Positions 1-10,700 of a DNA stretch of 64,000 nucleotides are shown here, one piece after another (position 1 is the first letter of the stretch; each line of letters opens with the position of its first letter). The DNA comes from Chitinophaga pinensis (GTDB lineage: Bacteria > Bacteroidota > Bacteroidia > NS11-12g > UBA955): NCBI GenBank assembly GCA_945888525.1, contig CAMDAF010000010.1:1-64000 (forward strand). Reading direction: 5' to 3'. The notes below the pieces were generated by a model. It was not told the DNA's origin and did not search any database. It saw only the letters and a program-made list of their open reading frames with translations. Both the position numbers and the translations under genes were made by a program.

Positions 1-1590
1 TACAACAATGAAAGCACCACCACTTGTGGTCCTATCACTGCTGGTGAATACGAAGACTACGGCATTGTATTATTCAATGACAATAACCCTCCAGTAATTA
101 CTTTGAAAGGTAATGATACTGTAAGAATTGAAGTTGGTTCATCTTATACTGATGCTGGTGCAACTGCATATGATGCCTCAGAAGGTGATATCACTTCAGC
201 TATGACAAGTGCAAATGACCTTGATGCTGCTGTTACAGGTTTATATACTTATGAATATAACGTTACAGATAAATCAGGTAACAAAGCTGCTCCAGCTATT
301 CGTACAATCATTGTAGTTAACGATTTAACCAAGCCAGTTTTAACCTTAAACCCGGGGAATGCTGGTTGTATTGAAGCAAGAAGAGACAACGCTCCTTATG
401 TTGATCCAGGCGCTACGGCAACTGACAACAAAGCTCCTTTCAACTTAACTTCATCAATTCTTACAAGTGGATCTGTTGATTCACGTACTATTGGAAGCTA
501 TGTTATTACCTACTCTGTTAAAGATGTAGCTGGTAATATGATTAGCAAAACTAGAACAGTTTGTGTTGAAGATACAAAAGCTCCTGCTATTGATACTTTA
601 GGTGACAATAGAATTCAAATTGGAAGTGTTTGGTTTGACCAAACAACTGCAATAGATGCTTATGATAATTCTCCAGTATTGGTTAAAACATGGGGCTTCA
701 ATGGCTCAGTTAATACTTTATTAAGAAGAACGTATCCAGTAGTTTATACTGCATACGATCAAAGCTCTAACCAATCGACTGCGGTTGCTAGAAATTACAG
801 AGTAGACGACTTTATCGCCCCAGTAATTAGCTTAAATACATTTGATGTTGTTTACCATGAAGTAAGAACTTCTTACAACTCAGTATCTGCATCTGTATCT
901 GATAACTATTATGGACCAGGTCAAGTAAGTTTGGTTAAAATCTTCAGTGATGTTGATGCAACAAAACTTGGTACCTATACAGAAGTATATGAAGCTGTAG
1001 ATGGTTCTGGAAACAAAACTCAAAAAATCAGAACTGTAAAAGTGGTTGACACTCAAGCTCCAAGAATTTGGGGAGAAATCATCCATGGTTGTGTAGGCGA
1101 AAATATATGGCCAATGTTCGGTATTTCAACTACCGACAACTACTATAGTCCTGCTGATTTGAAGCCATTGGTTGAGATCGTTAATCAAAATGTTAACATT
1201 TGGGAAGAAGGTATTTATTCAATTACTTACAGAGTAACTGATCCAAGTAACAATACTTCTAATGAGTTTACTAGATTGGTTTACTTCACCTACTGGCCAA
1301 AATGCTTTAACAGCACTGTTTCAGTAAATGATGTTAAATCTATTGAAGAGACAGTTAGCGTTTACCCTAATCCAAGCAATGGTATTGTAAATGTTGATTT
1401 ACAAGGTTTAATTGCTCAAAATGCAAGTATCGAAGTATACAATGCGATGGGTCAATTAATATTGGTAAACAACTATACTGAGTCAAACAGCAAATTTGAA
1501 ATCAACTTAAGCGGCAATGCAAGTGGTATCTATACCATCAAATTAATTGCAGACGGTCAAGTGATTACCAAACGCGTTGTTTTACAATAA
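1..1590 (+). CDS. T9SS cargo protein with Ig-like repeats, 5' truncated by window edge
   Basis: The reading frame is open from base 1 (codons read YNNESTTTCGPITAGEYEDY), so the tracked ATG at 103 is internal and the gene begins outside the window. What is visible is the end of a GEVED domain (GEYEDY), then about five DUF5011/HYR-like Ig modules of 75-95 residues (repeated 'DxSGNK…RTIIVV' and 'YVDPGATATDN' patterns), then a type A T9SS sorting domain starting near SVNDVKSIEE with VYPNPSNG and ending in KRVVLQ. The protein is therefore predicted to cross the outer membrane through T9SS and be attached or released at the surface; its ligand is unknown. It matches the C-terminal half of the next gene module for module, so the two are tandem duplicates. 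A rho-independent terminator follows directly. Confidence 0.9.
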   Translation, partial: YNNESTTTCGPITAGEYEDYGIVLFNDNNPPVITLKGNDTVRIEVGSSYTDAGATAYDASEGDITSAMTSANDLDAAVTGLYTYEYNVTDKSGNKAAPAIRTIIVVNDLTKPVLTLNPGNAGCIEARRDNAPYVDPGATATDNKAPFNLTSSILTSGSVDSRTIGSYVITYSVKDVAGNMISKTRTVCVEDTKAPAIDTLGDNRIQIGSVWFDQTTAIDAYDNSPVLVKTWGFNGSVNTLLRRTYPVVYTAYDQSSNQSTAVARNYRVDDFIAPVISLNTFDVVYHEVRTSYNSVSASVSDNYYGPGQVSLVKIFSDVDATKLGTYTEVYEAVDGSGNKTQKIRTVKVVDTQAPRIWGEIIHGCVGENIWPMFGISTTDNYYSPADLKPLVEIVNQNVNIWEEGIYSITYRVTDPSNNTSNEFTRLVYFTYWPKCFNSTVSVNDVKSIEETVSVYPNPSNGIVNVDLQGLIAQNASIEVYNAMGQLILVNNYTESNSKFEINLSGNASGIYTIKLIADGQVITKRVVLQ

Positions 1591-1640
1591 GATATAAATA
1601 ATTATTCTAAAAAGGGGTGCATTTGATGCACCCCTTTTTT
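1418..1640 (+). repeat. Near-identical 3' block, copy 1 (sorting tail plus terminator)
   Basis: From base 1418 to the stop codon this block differs from 5848-6020 at only 4 of 173 positions by my reading, all synonymous third positions, and the identity continues through the post-stop sequence gatataaataattattcta into the terminator. The roughly 40 bases just upstream differ at about seven positions, so identity rises abruptly. Confidence 0.85.
1609..1640 (+). terminator. Rho-independent terminator
   Basis: The stem AAAGGGGTGCA pairs with TGCACCCCTTT around a five-base loop and runs into a T tract. It lies 19 bases after the stop of the first T9SS gene. Confidence 0.9.
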
Positions 1641-1721
1641 TATGTTAAGACAATTCCACCCATATTTTGGGAAATAAGTTCCAGTCATTTTTTTATCATT
1701 TTTTTTGCCCAATTGGTAATT

Positions 1722-1748
1722 CTTTAATTTCTTTAATTTCTTTAATTT
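1722..1748 (+). repeat. Three tandem copies of a 9-bp unit
   Basis: The unit ctttaattt is repeated three times in the AT-rich spacer between the two paralogous T9SS genes. It is a small microsatellite with no visible role. Confidence 0.6.
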
Positions 1749-1907
1749 TAATTCATATATCTTTAAATAACAGTTATTTAACATTAAATATATTTCTTTT
1801 TATTTCATTGTAATAGTTAAAAAATTAACAATTATCTTCTATTATATATTCCATAATATTAAAATATTGCTAAAAACACATTAAATTGCAAGCCAATTAT
1901 TATTTAT

Positions 1908-4900
1908 ATGGATAACTTTACTAACAAAATCAACGGAAGAAAAGAACTAAATAGACTAATCGGTCTATTGTGTTTATTTATTCTTGGAATTAATTCTGTG
2001 TCTGCACAGTATTGTTCTTCAAACGCAGTCTCAACTGCAGACGAAGATATTGCTTCGGTATACCTAAAAGGTAATACTGTTACATTAAACAATGTATCTT
2101 CAACTCCGACATGTCAACTCTATACAGATTGGACAGGTTTAACGCCTGTGGACTTATCTGCTGGCCGTTCTTATACGATCACTATTGTTGAAAGCACATG
2201 CAATGGTCACTACACCTATGCATGTAATGCCTGGATTGATTACAACAGAGATGGTACTTTTCAGAAAGCTGAGGCAGTTGCTGCAACCTCTCAAAGTAAG
2301 AATGGCGCAGGTGCTACATTTACTTATACGTGGTCTGTGCCATGTAACATCACACCTGGTAACACCAGAATGCGTGTTGTAATGATCGAAGGTGCTGTTA
2401 ACAATCCAGGTTCTGCATGTGGAACCTACACTTGGGGTGAAACAGAAGATTACACAGTTAATCTTCAATTGCCTTCATCTGTAAGCTCTAACTTTATAGC
2501 ACCTTCAAGTGCTTGGATTAAAACGGTTGTAAAATTTTTAAATAGCAATCCTAGTGGTTATATATCTCACGAATGGGATGCTAATAATGATGGTTCTATA
2601 GAGGCACCCAACAGTGTTAATTTTAATTACACTTGGAACTCTGGCGGAACCCAGTGTGTTAAATTGAAAAGCACCAATTGTTTGGGTAGCGATTCAATCG
2701 TTAAATGTTTGACTTTAAATACGCCAACTGCTATACCTGTAGGCGATTTCGTTGCCAATAGGTTGACTGTTGAACAATATGAAATTACACAATTGTTTGA
2801 TTTATCTTCAAACGGACCATATGAGTGGACTTGGGACGTATACGATTCAACCACTTATGCGTCATCTGGATTTTATCCTTGTTTAGCAACAGGGGAGGTT
2901 TATTCTGATCCAAATGGTAATGGAAATAATGAGTTTACTCAAAATCCTCAATTTGCTTTCGATATCCCAGGTTGTTATACAGTGACCTTAACTTCTAAGA
3001 ATGATATTGGGCCTTCTGCGCCTCTTAGAAAGACTTGTTACGTCACCGTTACCCTACCAACTCAATATAACTTAGGATACGGCACCTATGGGCCTAACAG
3101 CGACAACGTTGTTGGAAGTACAGGAGGAACTATCTTTGATGACGGCGGTCCAAACCTAAACTATGCTAACAGTCAAGGTTTAGGCTCTCGCTCTTACCTT
3201 CAGATTACTCCTTGTAATGCTAAGAAAATTACTTTAACCATGACCCGCCTCAAGTTTAAAGATGTTGCAGATAAATTAAGCGTTTGGGACGGTAAAACTC
3301 CAGGCGGATCAGGATCTACGCTTTTGGCTTCATGGACAAAAGGAGCAAAGGTGCCAGCTACAGTTGTTGCAAAGAGTGGAAGCATGTATATTTTGTTTGA
3401 ATCAGACGGTGCGGGAGTAGATTCTGGCTATGCTGGTTCTTATGTCTCAGAGCTTGGCCCTGCTACTTTGCCAACGCCTTCATTTAGCTCAAATTCAGTT
3501 CCTAATTACAATGCCACTCCAGCAATGTTCACCAATAAGACTCAAAATATCGTTGGTGTTCCTACATGGGAGTGGACTATTGATGATAATCAAGTTTCTA
3601 ACAATGCCAAAAAGGATTTTAGATATACCTTCTATACCGACGGTCAGTACAAAGTGTGTCTTGAAATGAAATCTTGTGTTGGCAACAATAAAACATGTAC
3701 CACAATTGATGTAGTTACGCCAAGTACTTCAACTGAACTTGACGCTGTTGTGTCTAACCGTAGACCAAGAGTAAGCAATGATTTAGTTACCTTCAAGGCA
3801 ATTAGCGACAAAGCCAATAGATTTGAATGGGGTATTTTCCCAACGACTTATACTTTAATGAATGCCCCTGCTAGTCCTTCAACTTACGGACCAGGCTTCA
3901 TTAAATACAATGCTACGCCTGGCGATAGCATTCCAATGCCAATCATTAAGTTTACTTCTCCTGGTTGTTATACAATTAGCTTGAAGGGCTATAACTCACT
4001 AGATCCAACAAATACCTCTAAAACAATTGTTAAAAATAAATTCGTTTGTGCTTTAGACTATTGTTCTCCGTCATCATACATACTGTCTACTGACGTTGGT
4101 ATCAACAGGGTTAAATTAACTGACAATGGCGTTGATTTAATTAACAACTACACCACTTCAGGCATAAATCCTTATACTGATTACAGTGATCAAATCAGCG
4201 CTAACTTAACTTATGGTAAAAAATACACGCTTGAAGTTTCTAGAAATAGCAATGTTGACCCTGCCAATAGAAAAGCTTGGATTGACTGGAACATAGATGG
4301 TGATTTTGATGATGCAGGTGAAGAATTATTCTATGAAACCAGCACTTACAATCAAACAAAATCTCTTGTAATTACCGTTCCTGCTTTGTCTCAGTCATTT
4401 GAAGGTAAAACCAAGTTGCGTGTTGCTATTAATTACAACAATGAATCTACCACACCTTGCGGTCCAATTACTGCAGGAGAATATGAAGACTATAGCATTG
4501 TCTTAGCTAATGATAACCAACGCCCGGTTATTACCCTTAAAGGTAGTGATACCGTAAGAATGGAAGTTGGTGCTTCTTATACCGATGCTCTAGCAACTGC
4601 TTATGATGCTTCGGAAGGTGATATCACATCTGATATTGTAATGACTACAGATTTGGATGCGAATGTTACAGGTATGTACACTTCTGAATTTAATGTAACA
4701 GATAAATCTGGCAATAAAGCTCAACCAGTATCAAGGGTTATAATTGTTGTCAATGATTTAACGAAGCCAATTTTAACTTTAAATCCAGGCAGCACGAAAT
4801 GTTTACAAGCAGATAGAACCAATGCGCCTTATGTTGATCCAGGTGCAACGGCAACCGACAACAAAGCGCCATTTAATTTAACTTCAGCAATTGTTACTAC

Positions 4901-6020
4901 AGGTTTTGTTGATTCAAAAGTGGTTGGCAATTATGTATTGACCTATACAGTTAAAGATGTTTCTGGAAATATGGTAATGAAAACTAGAGACATTTGCGTA
5001 GTTGATACAATTGCTCCATTCTTTACTGCTGGCGGTGATGACAAAATTCAAATTGCAAGTGTTTGGTTCGACCAAACAACAGTTGAAGATGGCTATGATA
5101 ACAATCCAATGTTGATCAAAAATTGGGGCTTTAATGGTCCTGTAAATACGCTATTGAAAAGGACTTACCCAGTTGTTTATACCGCAAAAGATTCTACAGG
5201 TAATTCAGCAACGTTAAGCCGTAATTATGTTGTTGATGACTATATAGCTCCAACAATTATTTTAAATACTTTTGAAGTTGTAAACCATAAAGTAAGAACA
5301 CCATACTATTCTATTGCTCCATCTGTAACAGATAACTATTATGGCCCTGGTCAAGTTAGTTTGGTTAAAATATTCGACAATGTAAATGAAAATATTGTTG
5401 GTGTTTATACTGAAGTTTATGAAGCTATAGATGGTTCTGGTAATACTTCTCAAAGAACGCGCACCGTTAAGGTAGAAGATAAAGTAGCGCCAAGTATTTG
5501 GGGAGAAATCATCCACGGTTGTGTAGGAGAAAACATATGGCCAATGTGGGGATTATCTACTGCTGATAACTATTATAGTCCTAATGATTTAAAACCTTTG
5601 ATTGAGATAGTTAGTCAAAATGTAAATATTTGGGAAGAGGGTGTATATAATATTACCTATAGAGTTACAGACCCAAGCAACAATACTTCAGATGATTATA
5701 CTAGATATGTTTACATGACCTACTGGCCAAGATGCTTCAACAGCACAATATCAGTAAACGATGTTAAATCTATTGAAGAAACAGTTAGTGTATACCCTAA
5801 CCCAAGTAATGGTATTGTAAATATTGACTTGCAAGGCTTAGTAGCTAAAAATGCAAGTATCGAAGTATACAATGCGATGGGTCAATTAATATTGGTAAAC
5901 AACTACACTGAGTCAAACAGCAAATTTGAAATCAACTTAAGTGGCAATGCAAGTGGTATTTATACCATCAAATTGATTGCAGACGGTCAAGTGATTACCA
6001 AACGCGTTGTTTTACAATAA
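1908..6020 (+). CDS. Giant T9SS cargo protein with GEVED, PKD, CUB-like and Ig-like modules
   Basis: This is a 1370-aa secreted protein. Residues about 15-33 form a signal peptide ending SVSAQ. A first GEVED domain follows (WIDYNRDG … GETEDYTV, to about 185), then PKD-like modules, then a CUB-like domain (about 385-505; GSRSYLQITPCNAKKITL, LSVWDG, ILFESDG), more PKD modules, a second GEVED (about 720-866; AWIDWNIDGDF … GEYEDYSIV), five DUF5011-like Ig modules, and a type A T9SS sorting tail (about 1280-1370). GEVED, PKD and CUB modules are common in adhesive or glycan- and protein-binding surface proteins, so a surface adhesin or a shell component is the inference; no catalytic domain was recognised. 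The C-terminal half is a paralogue of the preceding gene. The ATG start gives a good signal peptide. Confidence 0.92.
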   Translation: MDNFTNKINGRKELNRLIGLLCLFILGINSVSAQYCSSNAVSTADEDIASVYLKGNTVTLNNVSSTPTCQLYTDWTGLTPVDLSAGRSYTITIVESTCNGHYTYACNAWIDYNRDGTFQKAEAVAATSQSKNGAGATFTYTWSVPCNITPGNTRMRVVMIEGAVNNPGSACGTYTWGETEDYTVNLQLPSSVSSNFIAPSSAWIKTVVKFLNSNPSGYISHEWDANNDGSIEAPNSVNFNYTWNSGGTQCVKLKSTNCLGSDSIVKCLTLNTPTAIPVGDFVANRLTVEQYEITQLFDLSSNGPYEWTWDVYDSTTYASSGFYPCLATGEVYSDPNGNGNNEFTQNPQFAFDIPGCYTVTLTSKNDIGPSAPLRKTCYVTVTLPTQYNLGYGTYGPNSDNVVGSTGGTIFDDGGPNLNYANSQGLGSRSYLQITPCNAKKITLTMTRLKFKDVADKLSVWDGKTPGGSGSTLLASWTKGAKVPATVVAKSGSMYILFESDGAGVDSGYAGSYVSELGPATLPTPSFSSNSVPNYNATPAMFTNKTQNIVGVPTWEWTIDDNQVSNNAKKDFRYTFYTDGQYKVCLEMKSCVGNNKTCTTIDVVTPSTSTELDAVVSNRRPRVSNDLVTFKAISDKANRFEWGIFPTTYTLMNAPASPSTYGPGFIKYNATPGDSIPMPIIKFTSPGCYTISLKGYNSLDPTNTSKTIVKNKFVCALDYCSPSSYILSTDVGINRVKLTDNGVDLINNYTTSGINPYTDYSDQISANLTYGKKYTLEVSRNSNVDPANRKAWIDWNIDGDFDDAGEELFYETSTYNQTKSLVITVPALSQSFEGKTKLRVAINYNNESTTPCGPITAGEYEDYSIVLANDNQRPVITLKGSDTVRMEVGASYTDALATAYDASEGDITSDIVMTTDLDANVTGMYTSEFNVTDKSGNKAQPVSRVIIVVNDLTKPILTLNPGSTKCLQADRTNAPYVDPGATATDNKAPFNLTSAIVTTGFVDSKVVGNYVLTYTVKDVSGNMVMKTRDICVVDTIAPFFTAGGDDKIQIASVWFDQTTVEDGYDNNPMLIKNWGFNGPVNTLLKRTYPVVYTAKDSTGNSATLSRNYVVDDYIAPTIILNTFEVVNHKVRTPYYSIAPSVTDNYYGPGQVSLVKIFDNVNENIVGVYTEVYEAIDGSGNTSQRTRTVKVEDKVAPSIWGEIIHGCVGENIWPMWGLSTADNYYSPNDLKPLIEIVSQNVNIWEEGVYNITYRVTDPSNNTSDDYTRYVYMTYWPRCFNSTISVNDVKSIEETVSVYPNPSNGIVNIDLQGLVAKNASIEVYNAMGQLILVNNYTESNSKFEINLSGNASGIYTIKLIADGQVITKRVVLQ

Positions 6021-6072
6021 GATATAAATAATTATTCTAAAAAAGGGGTGCATTTAATGCACCCCTTTTTTT
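5848..6072 (+). repeat. Near-identical 3' block, copy 2 (sorting tail plus terminator)
   Basis: This is the counterpart of 1418-1640 at an offset of 4430 bases. It includes the last 58 codons, the post-stop spacer and the terminator hairpin, which differs by one inserted A and one loop base. Confidence 0.85.
6039..6072 (+). terminator. Rho-independent terminator
   Basis: The stem AAAAGGGGTGCA pairs with TGCACCCCTTTT around a short loop, followed by Ts. It is nearly the same hairpin as the one at 1609-1640. Confidence 0.9.
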
Positions 6073-6422
6073 ATGTTGTTTTTCCTTTTTTAATACCATC
6101 ACAGGTATCAAAATTAGTTTTGGATTTATTGCCTAATATTTATTAAGAATACTGATTATATAGCCATTAATCCAATTACAATAAGCGAACCGGCGAACTA
6201 AATATCCTAATTGGCTGAAGCGCCCATTTGGGTATTTCAGATGCAATTATGATCAAGGATTGCTTAAAAAGAGTGAAAGTATGACCCAGCCCAATAAAAA
6301 AGAATTGGCGTAAGCCTAAAAATGAAACACCAAAGGATATTTTCTTGAATCCCTATCCAATATTGTTAAATGAGTAAAATAAAGGCCAAGCAAAGTAAAC
6401 GGTTTTGAACTGGCGCAAAATC
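6073..6422. other. 350-bp spacer with no recognised gene
   Basis: It holds only short open stretches, the longest about 40-60 codons on either strand and each broken by stops. None resembles a family I know. There is no tRNA-like fold or promoter box I would defend. It separates the T9SS terminator from the 3' end of glyA and may contain old gene debris. Confidence 0.5.
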
Positions 6423-7700
6423 TTAACTATACAATGGAAATTGTTTCATCCAGTTATTTACCTCAAGCTTGATATCCATTAAAACATCTGGATTGTCATG
6501 ATTCATAAGTGCTTTATCTATTAAGCTTGCTATTTTAGACATATCTTCTTCTTTCATGCCGCGTGATGTTATTGCCGGCGTGCCTAAGCGTATTCCTGAG
6601 GTAACAAATGGAGACCTGGTTTCGAAAGGCACAGTATTTTTATTGATGGTAATATCACATTTAACCAATGTGTTTTCTGCCAATTTACCAGTAATCATGT
6701 CGCCTTTTGGGCGCAAATCAATTAGCATTAGATGGTTATCTGTTCCACCAGAAATTATTTTATAGCCCAGTTCTACCATACTTTTGGCCAATGCGTTGGC
6801 GTTGGACTTTACTTGCTTCATATATGTTCTATATTCTTCAGTTAAAGCTTCTCCAAATGCTACTGCCTTTGATGCAATGACATGTTCTAACGGACCGCCT
6901 TGGGTACCAGGAAAAACAGCACCATCGAGAATTGCACTCATCATTTTGATTTCACCTTTTGGGGTCTTTATACCCCAAGGATTTTCAAAGTCTTTACCCA
7001 TCATAATGATACCCCCCCTTGGCCCTCTCAAAGTTTTATGGGTGGTAGAGGTAACTATATGGCAATATGGAAGCGGGTTGTTTAATAAACCAGCCGCAAT
7101 TAATCCTGCAGGATGTGAAATGTCTGCCAACAAAAGGGCTCCAACACTATCAGCGATTTCACGCAATGTTTTATAATCCCAATCTCTACTGTAAGAAGAA
7201 GCCCCACATATAATTAATTTTGGTTGCTCCCTTTTTGCAATTTCTGCAATTTTATTGAAGTCTATTAACCCCGTTTCTTCTTCAACACCATAAAAACTTG
7301 GCACATATAATTTACCAGAAAAATTAACTGGCGATCCATGGGTTAAGTGACCACCATGGCTCAAATCAAAACCTAAAATCTTATCTCCCGCATTTAGGCA
7401 TCCAAGCATTACAGCTGCATTGGCTTGGGCCCCGCTGTGAGGCTGAACGTTTGCCCACTCAGCGCCAAATAATTGCTTAAGTCTATCAATAGCAATTTGT
7501 TCAACTTGGTCTACAATTTCACAGCCTCCATAATATCTTTTGCCAGGTAAACCTTCGGCATATTTATTTGTCAAAACACTTCCCATGGCTTCCATGACCT
7601 GTCTAGAAACAAAATTTTCTGAAGCGATTAATTCAATGCCATGTTCTTGGCGTTCTTGTTCTAAATTGATTAGATCGAATATTTGTGTATCTCTTTGCAT
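6423..7700 (-). CDS. glyA: Serine hydroxymethyltransferase
   Basis: The enzyme interconverts serine plus tetrahydrofolate with glycine plus 5,10-methylene-THF in the cytosol, and so feeds one-carbon units to thymidylate and purine synthesis (thyA and purM lie elsewhere in the window). The PLP-binding lysine is K222 in [13 protein letters not shown]. The N-terminal LIASENFVS and [15 protein letters not shown] motifs are intact, and the length of 425 aa is typical. The tracked ORF starts 13 codons earlier at 7739, but the TATCTTTG promoter box at 7711-7718 lies inside that extension, and family members begin near [11 protein letters not shown], so I chose the ATG at 7700. The gene is divergent from the 2420-aa CHU_C gene. 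Confidence 0.97.
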   Translation of the reverse strand: MQRDTQIFDLINLEQERQEHGIELIASENFVSRQVMEAMGSVLTNKYAEGLPGKRYYGGCEIVDQVEQIAIDRLKQLFGAEWANVQPHSGAQANAAVMLGCLNAGDKILGFDLSHGGHLTHGSPVNFSGKLYVPSFYGVEEETGLIDFNKIAEIAKREQPKLIICGASSYSRDWDYKTLREIADSVGALLLADISHPAGLIAAGLLNNPLPYCHIVTSTTHKTLRGPRGGIIMMGKDFENPWGIKTPKGEIKMMSAILDGAVFPGTQGGPLEHVIASKAVAFGEALTEEYRTYMKQVKSNANALAKSMVELGYKIISGGTDNHLMLIDLRPKGDMITGKLAENTLVKCDITINKNTVPFETRSPFVTSGIRLGTPAITSRGMKEEDMSKIASLIDKALMNHDNPDVLMDIKLEVNNWMKQFPLYS

Positions 7701-7710
7701 GATATAAGCA

Positions 7711-7718
7711 CAAAGATA
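7711..7718 (-). promoter_or_regulatory. Bacteroidota -7 box for glyA
   Basis: TATCTTTG on the minus strand matches TAnnTTTG and ends 10 bases before the chosen ATG. It decides the start at 7700 over 7739. Confidence 0.6.
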
Positions 7719-7743
7719 TTTAAAGTTTTTAAATTCCAATTAT

Positions 7744-7775
7744 TTTGTAATGCCCATATATTATTAATATATTTG
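7744..7775 (+). promoter_or_regulatory. Bacteroidota -33/-7 promoter for the CHU_C giant gene
   Basis: TTTG (7744-7747), a 20-base spacer, then TATATTTG (7768-7775) matches the TTTG-N19-TAnnTTTG consensus. The box ends five bases before the TTG start, which implies an almost leaderless mRNA. Confidence 0.6.
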
Positions 7776-7780
7776 CTATA

Positions 7781-10700
7781 TTGATAAAATTATACCGTCA
7801 TAGCATTCGTGTAGTATTTTTTCTATTTATGCTCTTGGCGCAAAATACATTTGCGCAAGGGAATCGTTTGTCAATTCAGTCTACCGGGCCTTCTAAACTA
7901 AGCATATGCGGGGTAAATGATACTTCATATTTTGAAATTTACAATATATCCTCAGGAACCGTTACCTCCATTATTGTTAAACTAAATCTACCAAGCGGTA
8001 TTAAATATGTCAAAAATACGCTTATTGGCGCAGGGATGAGTGAAAGCAATGTTTCAAATTTAAACCAACCTGAATTTTCGGCTCCTAATCTGGCAATTGC
8101 TAAGAATTTTAAATTTAAATTATTGCTTACGGCAGACTGTGATTTATTGTCTTATTTATCTAGTAATATTCCCTCACTACAAGTAAGAGCCAATTATACA
8201 GGCAATTATGATGTTGGATCTTCAATACCTTTTCAGGTTCGTGTGCCCTCGGCTCAGATTGCATCAATAGCTAACCTATCGTTTGTTGGTGATATAGGCA
8301 CAAAATTTACAAGAACAATTACTGTTGGAAATTATGGAAAAGGTCCTTTAAGAGAATTGAAATTTAAGAGAATCAATGGCAAGGATGTTCAAACATTTTT
8401 TGTAAACAAGGGTAACAATTCCTTTACAGCAGATACGGTTACCAGCACTTTTGGAACCTCATTTTTTAAGACAATTGGTAATTTAGACACCTTTTTAGAC
8501 CAAAATGAAACCTTTACAATTATAGATTCAAATGTTATAAAAGGGTGTAAGCAGCTTAATACTGCTTTTGAACTAACTTGGGGTTGCAATAAAAAATTCT
8601 GTCAGACAGCCAAAACCAGTGGATCTGCTTCCATTAGCAACAAGAGTCCCGTCCTAAAAGCTATACCATATCCGGTGACGCCAACATGTTACAATAAAAA
8701 TATTTTTAAATCTGAAATTCGATTTGTTAATACTGGTAATATGCTTGCAGTAAGCCCACGGGTTTCAATATCATTAAATTACCCTTATGTGATGTCAACT
8801 TTTGACACCTCATCTATTAGGATTAAGGTTGGCTATAAAGGCACGTATAGTAAAGTAGCTAAAGACAGTACAACTGCAACTTATAATTTGGGATATTACG
8901 GATGTATTGGCTTATATCCGATCGGATTTTTCAGACTAAAATCTCCAGATTTAAAACCCAATGACACACTTTTTGTAACCTGGAGTACCGAAACTTGCAC
9001 GGTACCTGTTTGTTCAAATGCTTATATGCTTGTTAATTGTTGGGCATATTATGCGGATTATCAGGACCAATGTAAAAATTTAAAAAATGTTCCATGGGCT
9101 TGGGGAAAAGTATATGATCAGCACTACATGACTTCTAGTTCCTTTTCTCCAACCGATCTTATCAATGGACAGAAAGGAGAATTCAGGACTTTAATAAGCT
9201 CTGCTAGTTTGTTTCCTACCAGTTCAAGCGCTCGTTATTATGTAGATTTAATATTGCCCCCTGGTTTAGTTCATAGCAAACAAAAAAAAGATTTATATTT
9301 TATAAATTCTGATTTAACCGCAAATTGGAACCCTGATAGCATTGCACAAATAGGAGATACAATAAGAGGGTATTTTCCGCATCCAATTCCGATTTCACTG
9401 ACCAATGCTGAATTGGTTTATTATCTAACTGCAGATTGTTCTAAAACAGGCGCCAATGGCAATAAATCAATTAAATTGCAGATTAGGTATAACCCAGATA
9501 AAAATTGTAATCCCAAAGAGTGGCTGTATTTGACTTGTCAAACGATGTCAGTTAAAATCCATTGCGTTAGCAATTGTGGAGGCGGTTTAAAATTTAGAAA
9601 TTTCTCAGTGCAGAGAGTCAATTTTGGTAAACCTGATAATAATAATGATGGCAAACCTGATAATACAGGTTCAATAGACACCCTTAAAGTTCGTGAAGAA
9701 AGATGCTTTGTTGGCGATACCATTATGGCTGTATATACTGGCACAGTTAAGAGAACATCTTCTATAATATCTTGGCGTTATAATTACATTGAATCAGATA
9801 TTACCGGCGGTAAATTTTTAGATATTGTTGGAATACAATTATTGGTTTGGCGAAGAGGGATTACCCTATCGACCAATTGCACCCAAATTCGCAGTTACAA
9901 AACCATATCAGGGAACAATGCTACGTTTAAAATTCATCTTAGCACAGATTCTTTGTTGTCGTGTGTTTCGAATTCTTATAGATACAATAACGATGACAGC
10001 ATAATTGTGAGAGTAAAATATAAGGTAAGCTCCAATATTGGCGCGTCTACCATGAATATTAATTTCACAAACAGGTTTTATACCAGCAATGTTGTTAATC
10101 CTACCAGCAATGCGAACAAGTTTCAGTGCGATACATTTAGTGGCCAGATGATTATGGCAGGTTATTATTTTTACACTTGTTGCGCCGATAATTATCAGTT
10201 AAACTCATGTGCTCAAGTGGCGGTGAATAATTACTATTATATGGTCATTGGTTCATGCTGTTCTAATTATGGCGGCAATAATTATTTTCCATATGAATAT
10301 AGAAATTTTGCCAGATTAAAAGCGGTAAGATTTTATATGCCAAGTGGCTTTACAATGAAGAAATCAATATTTGCCCAGTATCGAACTGCAGGGTCAAATA
10401 AAACAGCTTACGAGTTAAAAGATACAATTAGGCCAGTCAATGTTAACGCATATCCAATTTCATATGATGTTAGAAAGTATTTTGTTGATTCGGCCAAAGG
10501 AATGGTCAATTATAGTGACGATGCATTTCATGGGTATTTTCAAGCATTTATAGAGCCTTCTTGTTCAATTCAATCTCAAGGCAATATTCCAATTAAGTAC
10601 GATTTTATTTTTGAAAGACTTAATACATTAGGCTCCGGATATGATACGGTCTCAAGTGGCAATACCGATAATATTATTTACAATAAACCTGTAACGACAA

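Noticed and set aside
6784-7176. 130-aa plus-strand ORF inside glyA
   Set aside because: It is antisense to an intact glyA with all motifs; no family similarity.
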